Assembly: GCF_000196115.1 (NCBI RefSeq) | Contig: NC_005027.1 | Coordinates: forward strand, 1,984,001 to 2,048,000 | Direction of reading: 5' to 3' | DNA from: Rhodopirellula baltica SH 1 | GTDB taxonomy: Bacteria; Planctomycetota; Planctomycetia; Pirellulales; Pirellulaceae | Length of the DNA: 64,000 bases | In this document: one piece after another, positions 27,177 to 36,412 of the stretch | How positions within the stretch are numbered: position 1 is the stretch's first letter | How the letters are laid out: each line of letters starts with the position of its first letter | Notes under the pieces: model-generated | What the model saw: only the letters and a program-made list of their open reading frames with translations | Told to the model about the DNA's origin: nothing | Databases searched by the model: none | Program-made: the position numbers and the translations under genes

Positions 27177-27554
27177 TCAGAATGGGCGCTCGTCGGGATC
27201 ATCGCGAGGGTCACCGCACCAACGATTGAGCGCCTCCAGCACTTCATCACGTTCCGCTGAGCTGGTCCACACGGAGTCTTCGACGTCCAGACGGATCTCG
27301 TAATAGCCTTCGCGTTGACAATCTTCCTCGCCACAAAAGTGCGGCAGATCCGCAATCCAAACGACTCGATAAAGTGGCAAGTGTTTGTCATCAACTTTGA
27401 CGATCGGAGAAACCATCGCGGTGTCCCTGTGCAAGATGTAAAAGAAGTAGTCGTTAATTGGGTGAATCAGACGATCAATTGTTTCGATCGTACCGCGTTT
27501 GGTGAGGCTTTGAATGACGTGGCAACCAAACCCGCGTCCGGCACTGTCCAGCAA
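27177..27554 (-). CDS. Small conserved protein, function unknown
   Basis: Up to 125 aa; the start is uncertain. An internal ATG at 27416 would give a 79-aa form starting MVSPIVKVDDKHLPLYRVVW. The C-terminal part carries PHFCGEEDCQREGYYEIRL, with Cys pairs that might bind metal. No named domain recognised. It lies 50 bp downstream of proC on the same strand and probably ends that operon. Confidence 0.55.
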   Translation of the reverse strand: MLDSAGRGFGCHVIQSLTKRGTIETIDRLIHPINDYFFYILHRDTAMVSPIVKVDDKHLPLYRVVWIADLPHFCGEEDCQREGYYEIRLDVEDSVWTSSAERDEVLEALNRWCGDPRDDPDERPF

Positions 27555-27604
27555 ACAACAGCCGGCATCGAAGTCGGCTTCAATTGGTCACGGCGATGGA
27601 GCCT

Positions 27605-28435
27605 CTAGGCGAGTTCACGGCTGCGATTCGCGGACGCTTGAACGGCCTGAATCATCGCCCCTCGAACGGCATTCTGTTCCAGGACACTCATCGCGGCAAT
27701 GGTCGTTCCGCCGGGGCTGCAGACGTTGTCCTTCAAAAAGCCAGGATGCTCTCCCGTTTCGCGAACCATTTTTGCGGCTCCCAAAACAGTTTGTGTAGCC
27801 AATTGCAACGCGGTCGCACGAGGCAAACCCGCCGCGACGCCGCCATCGGCAAGAGCTTCGATGATGAGGAACACGTAGGCCGGCCCTGACCCACTGACTC
27901 CGGTGACCCCGTTCATTTGCGGCTCAGTGACTTGTGCGGCGATGCCAACACTATTGAGCATGGTTTCGATCAGCTGCACATCGTCATCACTGACGCCGCC
28001 GCTGACACAAAAACCGCTCGCTCCCTCGCCCACGAGACTAGGTGTGTTCGGCATCACGCGAACAACGCGGTCGTGACCGACTCCGTCGATGAGTTTGTCC
28101 AACCCGATTCCCGCGGCAATGGAGACGATCAATTTCCCCGACCAATCGGCCGATTTCCCGGCACTATTCTTGACCGCCAGGACTTCTGCGATGATGTGCG
28201 GCTTCACCGCTAGCATCACGACCTTGGCACCGGCGACCGCCTCGACCGTATCGGTTGTCGTGGTGCATTCGCTGTACTTCGACGACCACCACTCTCCAGT
28301 CGACTTGGTTTTGTGAACGATCGTCAGTTCACTTGCCTTGAGACACCCGCTTTCGAGCATTCCGCCAACGAGAGCGCGAGCCATTTGCCCGCCGCCAATG
28401 ACCGTCAATCCGGTGAGTTGCATCTCGAGATTCAA
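27605..28435 (-). CDS. proC: Pyrroline-5-carboxylate reductase
   Basis: 276 aa. It reduces pyrroline-5-carboxylate to proline with NAD(P)H. The N-terminal Rossmann motif is LTVIGGGQMARALVGGM, MLAVKPH marks the second half of the fold, and the C-terminal signature GVTGVSGSGPAYVF ... LATQTVLGAAKM ... SPGGTTIAAM is complete. Either the first ATG or the one four codons on may be the start. It sits 43 bp after the kinase gene, so proline synthesis appears to be co-transcribed with a Ser/Thr kinase. Confidence 0.93.
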   Translation of the reverse strand: MNLEMQLTGLTVIGGGQMARALVGGMLESGCLKASELTIVHKTKSTGEWWSSKYSECTTTTDTVEAVAGAKVVMLAVKPHIIAEVLAVKNSAGKSADWSGKLIVSIAAGIGLDKLIDGVGHDRVVRVMPNTPSLVGEGASGFCVSGGVSDDDVQLIETMLNSVGIAAQVTEPQMNGVTGVSGSGPAYVFLIIEALADGGVAAGLPRATALQLATQTVLGAAKMVRETGEHPGFLKDNVCSPGGTTIAAMSVLEQNAVRGAMIQAVQASANRSRELA

Positions 28436-28478
28436 TCCATCTGTCGCGTGTTGGGAAGAAGACGTCCGAGCAGACGGC

Positions 28479-29987
28479 TCAGAACATTCCCGGGGTACGC
28501 TTTTCGACGTTTGCCAGCAACTGCATCAACGCAACTCGAAGTTGCTTGACTCGCAGCGGCAGAGGAAGCAGCACGCGATTGGGGCCGCGTTTGGCGCGGC
28601 TGATGATGTGTCCTTGGCGTTGATCGACCAGCAAGACCGCAGGAATTTCAGCTGTCTTTTCGTTGGTGACGAATTGGTTGTAGGCCTCCAAGGCGTCGTT
28701 GCCAAGTTCGGCTGCACCAAAGATCACACAATCCGCCGGATTCTCGATGTCGTCGTCGAATCGCGCAAGTGCACGTCGCGGATCGGCGATGATCAACACG
28801 CGGTAGCCCCGGGCTTTCAATCGTTCGCGAACCGCGTTTTGCAGGTTGGCTTTGGATTCCACCAGCATCACGACGTAGCCTTCGCCTTCGTTGGTGACGA
28901 CGTGATCGTCACCGACATCGGCTGCGTTGACCGTTCCGCTGGTGTCGTGAACTTGGCGTTCGACGGGGCCTCGTTTCAACGTTTCCAATACACGCTCGAC
29001 TTCGATTCGCAACGCCGACGCGGACTGGATGCGTTTCGTCGGGTCATACGCCAAAATCTTCATCAGCAATTGGCTGACGATCCCCGGGCAATCGGGAACG
29101 TGTTCGGTGATCGGTTTGATTTCTTGAAAACGAGAGACATTTAATCGAGCCAAACGGTCTCGCGTTTCTGACAATGCCGGCGTCCCCGCCAACATGTGAT
29201 AGAGCATGTTTCCAGTGAAGAAAACGTCACTGCGAGGGTCATCCTTTCGGACGTTCGTGCCTCGTTCCAAAGCGGCGTAATCGATCGCGCGAGCGTTGGG
29301 ACAATCAGCGACCTGTTCGGGGTTGTTGCGATCAGCCAACGCGGCCAAACCAAAGTCGACCAGCTTTGCGGTCCCTCCGGATGAAATCAACACGTTGGAC
29401 AACTTCAAGTCACGGTGTGAAATCCCCAAGCTGGCAGCGTGCGCCAAACCGGCGGCGATTTCCATCGTCAACTTCAACGAAAGCTCAACGGGCAACTGCT
29501 TTCGGATGCGAACCAGTTCGCGAAGCGTTTGCCCCTCGACGAATTCCATCACCAAGAAAGGGTTTCGAACGTCGGGGACAACATCCAAAATGCGAACGAT
29601 GTTGGGGTGTTTCAGCTTCAGCCCCATGCGGCCTTCGCGAAGGAACTGCTCCATTTCCTTCGGTTCATCACGGAAACGTTTGCGAAGCACTTTGACCGCG
29701 AAAACCTCGTCGCCTTTTTCAGCACGATACACGCGAGCAAACGTACCCGCACCGATCAGGTACTGAACTTTGTAGTCGCCGTAGAAGTAACCGCCTTTAT
29801 CGCCACGACTCAGCTTCTCGCATTGCAGCGTCGTCAGAATGCCGTGTCGTTGCAGCAACTCAATGATGTCGTTGAGTTGCCGTTCTTCGGCACCCAGTTC
29901 CGACAGCGCGCGATCAACCTCTCGTCTTTCAGCGATTCCAACTGCGACCGCACGCTGGATGAATTCTTCGGGAGTCGGAGCACTCAT
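28479..29987 (-). CDS. Ser/Thr protein kinase with C-terminal receiver-like domain
   Basis: 502 aa, no transmembrane segment seen, so probably cytoplasmic. An N-terminal helical part (1-70) precedes a Hanks-type kinase domain (about 75-335): glycine loop IGAGTFARVY, catalytic Lys in FAVKVL, HRDLKLSN (Asp193) and DFGLA. The C-terminal 130 residues start YVVMLVESKANL and have the alternating pattern of a response-regulator receiver, but the phospho-acceptor position (VIFGAAELG) lacks Asp and the conserved Lys-Pro reads LP, suggesting a pseudo-receiver. Its ATG overlaps the stop of the upstream LRR gene in an ATGA. Confidence 0.88.
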   Translation of the reverse strand: MSAPTPEEFIQRAVAVGIAERREVDRALSELGAEERQLNDIIELLQRHGILTTLQCEKLSRGDKGGYFYGDYKVQYLIGAGTFARVYRAEKGDEVFAVKVLRKRFRDEPKEMEQFLREGRMGLKLKHPNIVRILDVVPDVRNPFLVMEFVEGQTLRELVRIRKQLPVELSLKLTMEIAAGLAHAASLGISHRDLKLSNVLISSGGTAKLVDFGLAALADRNNPEQVADCPNARAIDYAALERGTNVRKDDPRSDVFFTGNMLYHMLAGTPALSETRDRLARLNVSRFQEIKPITEHVPDCPGIVSQLLMKILAYDPTKRIQSASALRIEVERVLETLKRGPVERQVHDTSGTVNAADVGDDHVVTNEGEGYVVMLVESKANLQNAVRERLKARGYRVLIIADPRRALARFDDDIENPADCVIFGAAELGNDALEAYNQFVTNEKTAEIPAVLLVDQRQGHIISRAKRGPNRVLLPLPLRVKQLRVALMQLLANVEKRTPGMF

Positions 29988-31114
29988 GGATTCGATGATT
30001 CTCCGGACTTCTTTCGTTCGTACTCATGCAAACGCACACCAAGCTGTTTCAGTGCGGCGAGGTCGTCAGACCAATCCGCATGCTTCATTTGGGCGGGCGA
30101 GAGATAGACATTCAGATAAGGTGCAAAACGGCGATCGCCTTCCACATCGGCGCGACACATGTCGACGAGCGGTTTCAGATTCGCGAATGGGTTCCCCGGA
30201 GCGATCAGCATGTCCAGATCTTTGAGCGAGGTTAGCGGCGCCAGCGAAGTGATCTTGTTGTCGGAAATCTCCAACGTCGTTAGCCAACCGAGTTTTGCGA
30301 CGGGATCGAGACTGGTCAATTCATTTCCGGCAGCATCGAGCGACCAAATTTTGGTCAGTCCCGCTAAGGGATCAAGGCTGGTGAGTTTGTTGTCAGCGAC
30401 ATACAGCGTTCGAAGATTGCTCATCTTCGCCAGCGGATCCAGGCTGGTCAGCTCGTTGCCAGAAACGTCCAACAACTGCATCGCAACCAATTCGGCGACG
30501 GGATCCAGGCTGGCGATTTTGTTGTTGGCCAGAGTGACTGATTGCAGACGTTTCAAATCCGCGATCGGGGATAGATCCTCAATCTTGTTGTCAGCCAGAT
30601 CGATCAGCATCAACGACTTGCAGTGCTGAAGTCCCTCGAGCGATTGGATTCCTTTGCCGGTTCCGACAACGCGAGAGATCTTGGCGACGTCCTCGGCAGT
30701 GATCGGTTCGTCGTTGTGGCGTTTCGCGAAAACCTCGGCGCGGACGGCTGACTCGAGAGCCTTGTCCGGGAAGACCGATTTGACGACGGGTTTTTCCTCT
30801 GGCTTCTTATCTTCCTTCTTTTCTTCTTTCATCTCCGCCTTGTCGGCCTTTTTGTCAGCCTTCTTGGGCTCCGGCTTTTTGGCCTCAGGCTTCTTCTCTT
30901 CTTTCTTTGCTTCTGGCTTTTTGTCCTCGTCTTTCTGAGCCGGTTTCTCTGACTTTGCGGCCTCCTTCACCTCGGCCGCTTTCTCGGCTGGGGCAGATTC
31001 CTGCTTGTCGCCGGGCTTTTTCTCGTCATCCGCCGACGACGCGGGGGCGAAAGCCAGGCTGAGGCAGAAGAGCGACACGAACCAGAGGACGGACAGTTTT
31101 CGCGAGCTGTGCAT
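29984..31114 (-). CDS. Secreted leucine-rich-repeat protein
   Basis: 376 aa from ATG at 31114 (the frame opens at 31186). The signal peptide is LSVLWFVSLFCLSLAFAPASS. Residues about 28-105 are almost all Lys, Glu, Ala and Pro in short repeats (KKPEAKKEEKKPEAKK). Then come about eight 22-residue SDS22/internalin-like repeats (for example LANNKIASLDPVAEL, VSGNELTSLDPLAKM), and a C-terminal cap of about 60 residues. Protein binding at the surface or periplasm is likely. Its stop overlaps the kinase start by 4 bp. Confidence 0.82.
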   Translation of the reverse strand: MHSSRKLSVLWFVSLFCLSLAFAPASSADDEKKPGDKQESAPAEKAAEVKEAAKSEKPAQKDEDKKPEAKKEEKKPEAKKPEPKKADKKADKAEMKEEKKEDKKPEEKPVVKSVFPDKALESAVRAEVFAKRHNDEPITAEDVAKISRVVGTGKGIQSLEGLQHCKSLMLIDLADNKIEDLSPIADLKRLQSVTLANNKIASLDPVAELVAMQLLDVSGNELTSLDPLAKMSNLRTLYVADNKLTSLDPLAGLTKIWSLDAAGNELTSLDPVAKLGWLTTLEISDNKITSLAPLTSLKDLDMLIAPGNPFANLKPLVDMCRADVEGDRRFAPYLNVYLSPAQMKHADWSDDLAALKQLGVRLHEYERKKSGESSNP

Positions 31115-31235
31115 GGTGAATGTGCTGAACCGTGGGGGAAGATGGAGGGCTACAAAGTCACCCATCATAGTCGCTGCCCCCCACAATCGTCATCTCCCGC
31201 TGTGGCTGGCGGGCCAGATCGACGGCGGATTTTCG

Positions 31236-31820
31236 TCAGGTAGCCGATGCAACCAGACTCTGAATCAGAATCGCGAGTGCGGCACTGGTCATCGGCACGC
31301 TCATGCTGGGTGCATCCGAATTTTCGCGAGCGACCTGGGATGGGGCCAGAGGCACGTGCACAAACAGGGACTGAGTCCGCATGCTAAATGCCGCCGAATA
31401 ATGGTGACTCAGATACAACGCGGCGTTGCAAAGATAAGTACCCGCGTGATGCGACACCGCGGCGGGAATGCCGGCGTCGCGAATTTTTTGAGCGGAAATG
31501 GCCAGCGGCAATTTCGACCGGTAAGCGGCCGGGGCGTCCGGCAAAATCTCAGCCCCATCGGTCCGGAGGTTCAATCCCACGTTTTCCAGACGCATTTGCG
31601 TCGAACCAGGGGCCTGGCCGCAGTGGATCGCAAAATCGTAGCCCGCCTGTAAATCGGCTCGCAGCCGTTCGCTCATTTTCAGCAAGTTGACCGGGTATCG
31701 CCGAGTCACCAACTCCACCGGACCGTCATACCAATGGGTCAGTTCCATCAGACTCATCCAGCTCGAATTGTCCGGCCAGCGGTCGTAGGGCTCGAAAGCC
31801 GTCAAGAGAACCTTGGTCAC
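31236..31820 (-). CDS. pcp: Pyroglutamyl-peptidase I-like protein (C15)
   Basis: About 194 aa if it starts at the GTG at 31820; the frame opens at 31967, but the first 49 codons do not fit the family. The family removes N-terminal pyroglutamate from peptides in the cytoplasm. It opens VTKVLLTAFEPYDRWPDNSS, has a Glu in MRLENVGLN, Cys131 in GTYLCNA and His155 in FVHVPL, the expected Glu-Cys-His arrangement. It is slightly shorter than usual (about 215). It lies 121 bp upstream of the LRR-kinase run. Confidence 0.83.
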   Translation of the reverse strand: MTKVLLTAFEPYDRWPDNSSWMSLMELTHWYDGPVELVTRRYPVNLLKMSERLRADLQAGYDFAIHCGQAPGSTQMRLENVGLNLRTDGAEILPDAPAAYRSKLPLAISAQKIRDAGIPAAVSHHAGTYLCNAALYLSHHYSAAFSMRTQSLFVHVPLAPSQVARENSDAPSMSVPMTSAALAILIQSLVASAT

Positions 31821-31950
31821 GTGTTGGGTCGTCCGGCGGAAATGCGAGAGAAGCGGAGCAATATTTTGGACCTGAAATCCAGGCTCAAAATGCTGAAACA
31901 GGCCCCGCAAGTATAGTTCGCTGTTCACCGTGCCGAAGTCAGAAACGCGA

Positions 31951-31985
31951 AAACGCCCCCGAATCAAAGCGATTCGAGGGCGTTT
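31951..31985 (-). terminator. Rho-independent terminator of the BBP7 gene
   Basis: AAACGCCCCCGAATC (31951-31965) pairs with GATTCGAGGGCGTTT (31971-31985) with one mismatch and a 5-nt loop. Read on the minus strand it ends in TTTTC, downstream of the gene at 32038-34047. Confidence 0.85.
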
Positions 31986-32037
31986 GGCGGTTCAGATGGT
32001 TGCGTCTGCGTTCAACGTCCGATGACGCCGTCGACGA

Positions 32038-34047
32038 TTACCAGTTGAAGTTTGCTCCGAGGTACGCTCCGTGAAGCAACAGGCTGCTGTCGGCGTGCAG
32101 TGCACTTGCCGAGGCGACCGAGCTGTAGTCACGTGAGTAGTTGTCGGCGATGGCCAACCCGGTTGCACCGAGGACTCGGTAACCACCGCGAACCGTCCAG
32201 CAATTGCTGACGCGGACGCCGAGGCCCAGATCAAACTCACCCAAAGTCGACAACACGGTGTCGCTCGTGTTGTAGTTGATCATTTCGTCAGGCATTGCAC
32301 CGAGCGAAGCGGCGACGTCCTGGGTTCCCAAGCGATGACGGAACTCAGCTTGGTTTCCGTAGACACCGAACTTACCACCAACGTTCAAGTTGACGCGGCT
32401 TCCCAAGCAGTAGATCAGTTGGCTGCCGAACTGGTAGCCGAACAAATCGTTCTCGGTTGAGGTCGTGTCGTAGATGTCGTTCATCGTGTAACCAGCTCGT
32501 CCGTCAACGTCGTAAGCGTAATCGACGCTGTCTTTGAACTGGAACCAACGAAGACCGTGGCTGGTGACGACTTGGACTTTGCCGTTGCAAGGACGAACCA
32601 AAGGTCCGGCTGCTCCGCCGTATCCATAACGTGGTCCGCATGGAGCACACTGTTGAGGTGGGCATGCACCGGTGTTGCAGCTGCCATAGCCACCATAGCT
32701 GGCTCCGCCGTAGCCGCCGACTCCGCCATATCCGCCCATTCCCATGAAGCTCTTCAGCTTGTGGCCCATGCCCATGCCGGTTCCGCAAGAAGCAGCCGAG
32801 GCACGTTGAGCACCCATCAGTCCGAAGCTGAACAGGTTGACTTCCAAACCCTGGATATCGACGTCGCGACGAGCACGGAAGCGAACTGCTTCTGCGTGTG
32901 AGTCAGTACCAGCACCACCAGGAGCAGCGTTGGCATCACCACCATCCAAGGCAGCCTGACCGGCACGGCCGTCGATGATGTCGTAGACGGTTGCATAGTC
33001 ACTACCGTCGTCGACGTATCCACCCGCACCATCGATGTCCAGGCCGTTGTATGCTCCACCACCGTTGTCATACAGGTAGTTCATGACAGCACCGTTGTAC
33101 TGTGGCATGCCCGAAGCACGCAGAGCACCACCACCGCCGCCTGGCGTCGCGTTCTCAGGCGTGTAGATCGGCGAGTTGTACATCTCGGAATCTGGATCCC
33201 AATTGAAGTACGTCACGCCCAAACCATACTGACCGCAACCGAGGTAGCGACCGAAGCTGAGGCTGTATCCGAGCGAGCTGTCAGGCTCGATCGAACCGAT
33301 GCCCATTAGTGGCAAATAGGGTCGGGTTGGGTCTGCGTTGTCATAACGCGAAACGATGTTCCGATCCTTTCCGTTTGTGTCCATGTTGAAGAACAACAGG
33401 TCAAACGAACCGAACCATGGGAACAAAGGTGCTCGCACGGGAGCGGCTGATGGCATGCCACAAGATTGGGCGGCATACGAAGCGCCTTCCCAAGGTTGCG
33501 AAGCGGCTTGCATGTACGGGCTGGGTTGTGCACATGTCTGGCAGTCGCCGGCGGGTGCACTGCTGTACTCAACGGGTGCCGAGTAGTGCTGAACAGGAGC
33601 TGCCGAATGCTGGTGCGTCGAGTGCTGATGCACGGTCGCAGGTGGCGCAGGAGCGGAGTAGGACGGTGCTGGCTGAGCCGGAGCAGCGTGCTGTTGAATC
33701 GGAGCCGACAACTGTTCGCTGTAGGACGGAGCCGGCGTTGGAATGGATTCCGGTGGCGGCAACTGGTTGTCGTATCCCGTCGAGGCGGGTTGGAACAATT
33801 GCGGGCCGTTGTTTTGGTTGCCGAAATTATTCCACTTCGCAGGAGCTTGATAGCCGCCTGCGTTGGGTTGTTGGTAGTTCCCACCACCAAACGTTTGAAC
33901 CGCTTGGGTTTGAGGAACACCTAGCTGGCTGGTTGGACCAGCGTAGGGTTGTCCGCCGTATTGACCAGGTCCGTACTGTGCCGAGGCGATCGTGCATACA
34001 CCCATGGACAGGGTGGCTGCGACAGCTCGCAAGACGTTGAATTTCAT
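32038..34047 (-). CDS. BBP7-type outer-membrane beta-barrel protein
   Basis: 669 aa. A signal peptide (MKFNVLRAVAATLSMGVCTIASAQ) is followed by a low-complexity Gln/Pro/Ser/His/Tyr region (about 25-200, with HSTHQHS and PAPSYS repeats). From about 210 a beta-barrel-like part begins (FPWFGSFDLLFFNMDT) and ends in the aromatic YLGANFNW. A Gly/Tyr/Cys-rich insertion (about 440-500: GGYGGVGGYGG, CPPQQCAPCGP) interrupts the barrel. The layout fits the BBP7 family of planctomycete surface proteins, whose role is not known. A strong terminator follows. Confidence 0.75.
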   Translation of the reverse strand: MKFNVLRAVAATLSMGVCTIASAQYGPGQYGGQPYAGPTSQLGVPQTQAVQTFGGGNYQQPNAGGYQAPAKWNNFGNQNNGPQLFQPASTGYDNQLPPPESIPTPAPSYSEQLSAPIQQHAAPAQPAPSYSAPAPPATVHQHSTHQHSAAPVQHYSAPVEYSSAPAGDCQTCAQPSPYMQAASQPWEGASYAAQSCGMPSAAPVRAPLFPWFGSFDLLFFNMDTNGKDRNIVSRYDNADPTRPYLPLMGIGSIEPDSSLGYSLSFGRYLGCGQYGLGVTYFNWDPDSEMYNSPIYTPENATPGGGGGALRASGMPQYNGAVMNYLYDNGGGAYNGLDIDGAGGYVDDGSDYATVYDIIDGRAGQAALDGGDANAAPGGAGTDSHAEAVRFRARRDVDIQGLEVNLFSFGLMGAQRASAASCGTGMGMGHKLKSFMGMGGYGGVGGYGGASYGGYGSCNTGACPPQQCAPCGPRYGYGGAAGPLVRPCNGKVQVVTSHGLRWFQFKDSVDYAYDVDGRAGYTMNDIYDTTSTENDLFGYQFGSQLIYCLGSRVNLNVGGKFGVYGNQAEFRHRLGTQDVAASLGAMPDEMINYNTSDTVLSTLGEFDLGLGVRVSNCWTVRGGYRVLGATGLAIADNYSRDYSSVASASALHADSSLLLHGAYLGANFNW

Positions 34048-34694
34048 CGCTGACTCCTTCTGCGTGCGCTAATGTGCTTCATTGCAACTGCCCTAGCCGA
34101 AATCGGGTCTTCCACAGAGGCGACCGACCAAGATCGAAATGACAGTCAAGTTGGACCAGTAGTTGCCGGCCCAAACAGCTGGGAGGCACTCACGAGATGT
34201 CAGTTCGATCTCAATCAGTTGAGCAAATGGTTCTGCTCGACACCCCAGCCGAAGGTTCAATACGGTGGACCTGAATTGAGAGAAGTTGGTTGACCAGACC
34301 GATCGCTCGGTTTGATCTTCCTTCCGCAACTCGAATCGTCAGAGGTGGACTCCTTTCCACGTAGCAATCCCTCAATTGGTGGCTAAGTCGCGCCGGATTC
34401 AGCGAAGAATGCGATCGACTGCTAGGAGCGTTGCAACCGGAACGCTTTGCCATTCCGAACCAAATTGACTGAACGGGACGGTTCTCGGCAGACACATCCC
34501 CCAATCGACAAACTCACCCATTTTCGCTGATCCGCCCTGTTTTCCGGGGAATTGACTGAAAACACCATTTGGGGAACTCAAACGGCCTGATCAGCGTCCC
34601 TTGATGGAAACCGATCTGAGCGACACGATTGCGGTGGTACGCTACGCGATTTCTGTCTCACCAATGCCCGTATTCATCCTGACGGATTCATCTC
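34048..34694. other. Long divergent intergenic region
   Basis: About 650 bp between the BBP7 gene and the DUF2237 gene, which point away from each other. It presumably holds both promoters. No repeat, RNA or open frame of interest was recognised. Confidence 0.45.
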
Positions 34695-35081
34695 ATGCCC
34701 ACGCCAAAACGCTCTAACGCGAAGAATGTTCTGGGATCCGATCTGGCGGTTTGCAGCATGGAGCCAATGACGGGCTTCTACCGCGACGGATGTTGCAACA
34801 CCGGCGGGCAGGATGTCGGTTTGCACGTCGTGTGCGCCGAAATGACGGCCGACTTCCTGGAATTCAGCCGGGCACGCGGGAATGATCTCAGCACGCCCAT
34901 GCCGATGTACGAATTTCCCGGTCTAAAACCTGGCGATCGTTGGTGCCTCTGTGCCGCTCGGTGGAAAGAGGCCTACGATGCCGGAATGGCGCCAAAGGTT
35001 CACCTCGAAGCAACCCATATCTCGGCACTCGAATTCGCGTCGCTGGAAGAACTACAAGAATTCGCGACCGAATCCAATTGA
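34695..35081 (+). CDS. DUF2237-family protein
   Basis: 128 aa, cytoplasmic. The family pattern is clear: NVLGSDLAVCSMEPMTGFYRDGCC split over a turn, then GLHVVCAEMTADFLEFS, GNDLSTPMPMYEFPGLKPGDRWCLCAARWKEA read in segments, and HLEATH near the end. Several Cys and His are conserved in the family and might bind metal, but the function is not known. The length is normal. Confidence 0.85.
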   Translation: MPTPKRSNAKNVLGSDLAVCSMEPMTGFYRDGCCNTGGQDVGLHVVCAEMTADFLEFSRARGNDLSTPMPMYEFPGLKPGDRWCLCAARWKEAYDAGMAPKVHLEATHISALEFASLEELQEFATESN

Positions 35082-35280
35082 GGTCACCGTCGCGTTGCGA
35101 CCGACAAGTTGCAGCCGACAATCGACTGAACAGAATTGGATCAGTTGAATTGGCTTTGATCGCCTTGGTCGCGATCGATGGTTTGGACTTTTTTCTGGCA
35201 GAATCAAGCTGATCCGTCCCGGCCGAGGAAAAACCAATCGGCGTCTGCAGGACGATTACTGCTTCAGCGGCAAACGAGAA

Positions 35281-35715
35281 CTAAGTGTCGGACCGTTTGC
35301 CTTGCAGCGTCAAAACGAGATGTCTCGAGGAGGCTCGATCGCGATGCTCGCACAGATAAATCCCCTGCCAAGTTCCCACGTTCAAGCGTCCATCTCGCAC
35401 TGGAACGCTGACGCTGCTGCCCATCATCGATGCTTTCACGTGAGCGGGCATGTCATCGGGACCTTCCAAAGTGTGAACATAGGGAAGCGATTCAGGCACC
35501 GCGTGATTCATCGCCGTTTCGAAATCAACTCGCACGTCCGGATCGGCGTTTTCGTTGATCGTCAGCGATGCACTGGTGTGCCGGATAAAAACGTGCAACA
35601 ACCCAACCTCGATCTCAGCCAGTTCCGGAATGGCTTGCAGAATCGGCCGCGTGACCAGGTGAAATCCGCGACGAACGGCTGGAATTGTCAGTTCACGCTG
35701 CATCCAGTACGACAT
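35281..35715 (-). CDS. YjbQ/UPF0047-family protein
   Basis: About 144 aa from ATG at 35715; an ATG three codons on is possible. The family signature is strong: HVFIRHTSASLTINENADP, then MNHAVPE, and MMGSSVSVPVRDGRL with GTWQGIYLCEHRD. The E. coli relative shows weak thiamine-phosphate-synthase activity; the true role is unsettled. Cytoplasmic. Convergent with the DUF2237 gene. Confidence 0.88.
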   Translation of the reverse strand: MSYWMQRELTIPAVRRGFHLVTRPILQAIPELAEIEVGLLHVFIRHTSASLTINENADPDVRVDFETAMNHAVPESLPYVHTLEGPDDMPAHVKASMMGSSVSVPVRDGRLNVGTWQGIYLCEHRDRASSRHLVLTLQGKRSDT

Positions 35716-36187
35716 TTGGGAAGCTACCAAGAGGAAGAAGAGAAATATTCTGAAACTTTTTTGCGGCTCAATCGAGTGGTGACGTTTGTACCGTTACTGA
35801 GCCGAGAACCGTTGGAACGCTTCATTCTGACGACGGAACCGGTTTCATAACAACCCGTCCAAGTGCCTTCTTGAAACCTTCATGCAGTTGTTAGGTTGGG
35901 GATAACCCCCTTGAAACCTTCATAATTCGCGAATCAGAAAGTCGATGGATTCGCGACCGGCAAACCCAGCCTCTTCGTTAGGGTCATGGATGATCGTCGC
36001 GGGACACGCCGGAATGGCTGGGAAGAGCAAGCCCCCTCCAGAATTTTCTTGACCCACGCCGTTCCACACGAATAATCCCTTCGTGTGAAATGCTTTCAGC
36101 GAACGGACTTGGTTGAAGGCGAATGTTTGTACGCGGTGTCCAGGTCGCTTGGATGGCTCCTGACCCCCTGAAGAAAATCGGAATAGT
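35716..36187. other. Intergenic stretch with a spaced direct repeat
   Basis: About 470 bp. TTGAAACCTTCAT occurs at 35871-35883 and again at 35911-35923, exactly 40 bp apart, with GGGGATAACCCC between the copies. Otherwise nothing recognised. Confidence 0.55.
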
Positions 36188-36412
36188 ATGACTCATTGCA
36201 AAAACGTATTCGAAGCAATCTTGCGTTACGGCCACGATGAAGATTTCGTGCCAAACGAAGATGAGATGTTCACTGCGACGGATGCACCTGCAGGCAGCCA
36301 AGAGAAAATTGAAGTGCTGCGTCGTCGTGTTGAATTGGGCCAGCCCCTTTGGCACACGACTGACCGCGTTGATTACAGCGGTTTGACGGGCGCGATTCGC
36401 CCTCGCGAATAA
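36188..36412 (+). CDS. Small conserved 74-aa protein, function unknown
   Basis: 74 aa, acidic N-terminal half and a well-ordered C-terminal half (AGSQEKIEVLRRRVELGQPL, then WHTTDRVDYSGLTGAIRPRE). The tail looks like a conserved planctomycete small protein (recalled, not searched). No signal peptide or transmembrane helix, so cytoplasmic. A strong terminator 80 bp downstream supports an expressed transcript. A 213-codon frame on the opposite strand is a shadow. Confidence 0.7.
   Translation: MTHCKNVFEAILRYGHDEDFVPNEDEMFTATDAPAGSQEKIEVLRRRVELGQPLWHTTDRVDYSGLTGAIRPRE

Noticed and set aside
32481..32788. Minus-strand frames inside the BBP7 gene
   Set aside because: Alternative frames of the Gly-rich insertion; low-complexity shadows.
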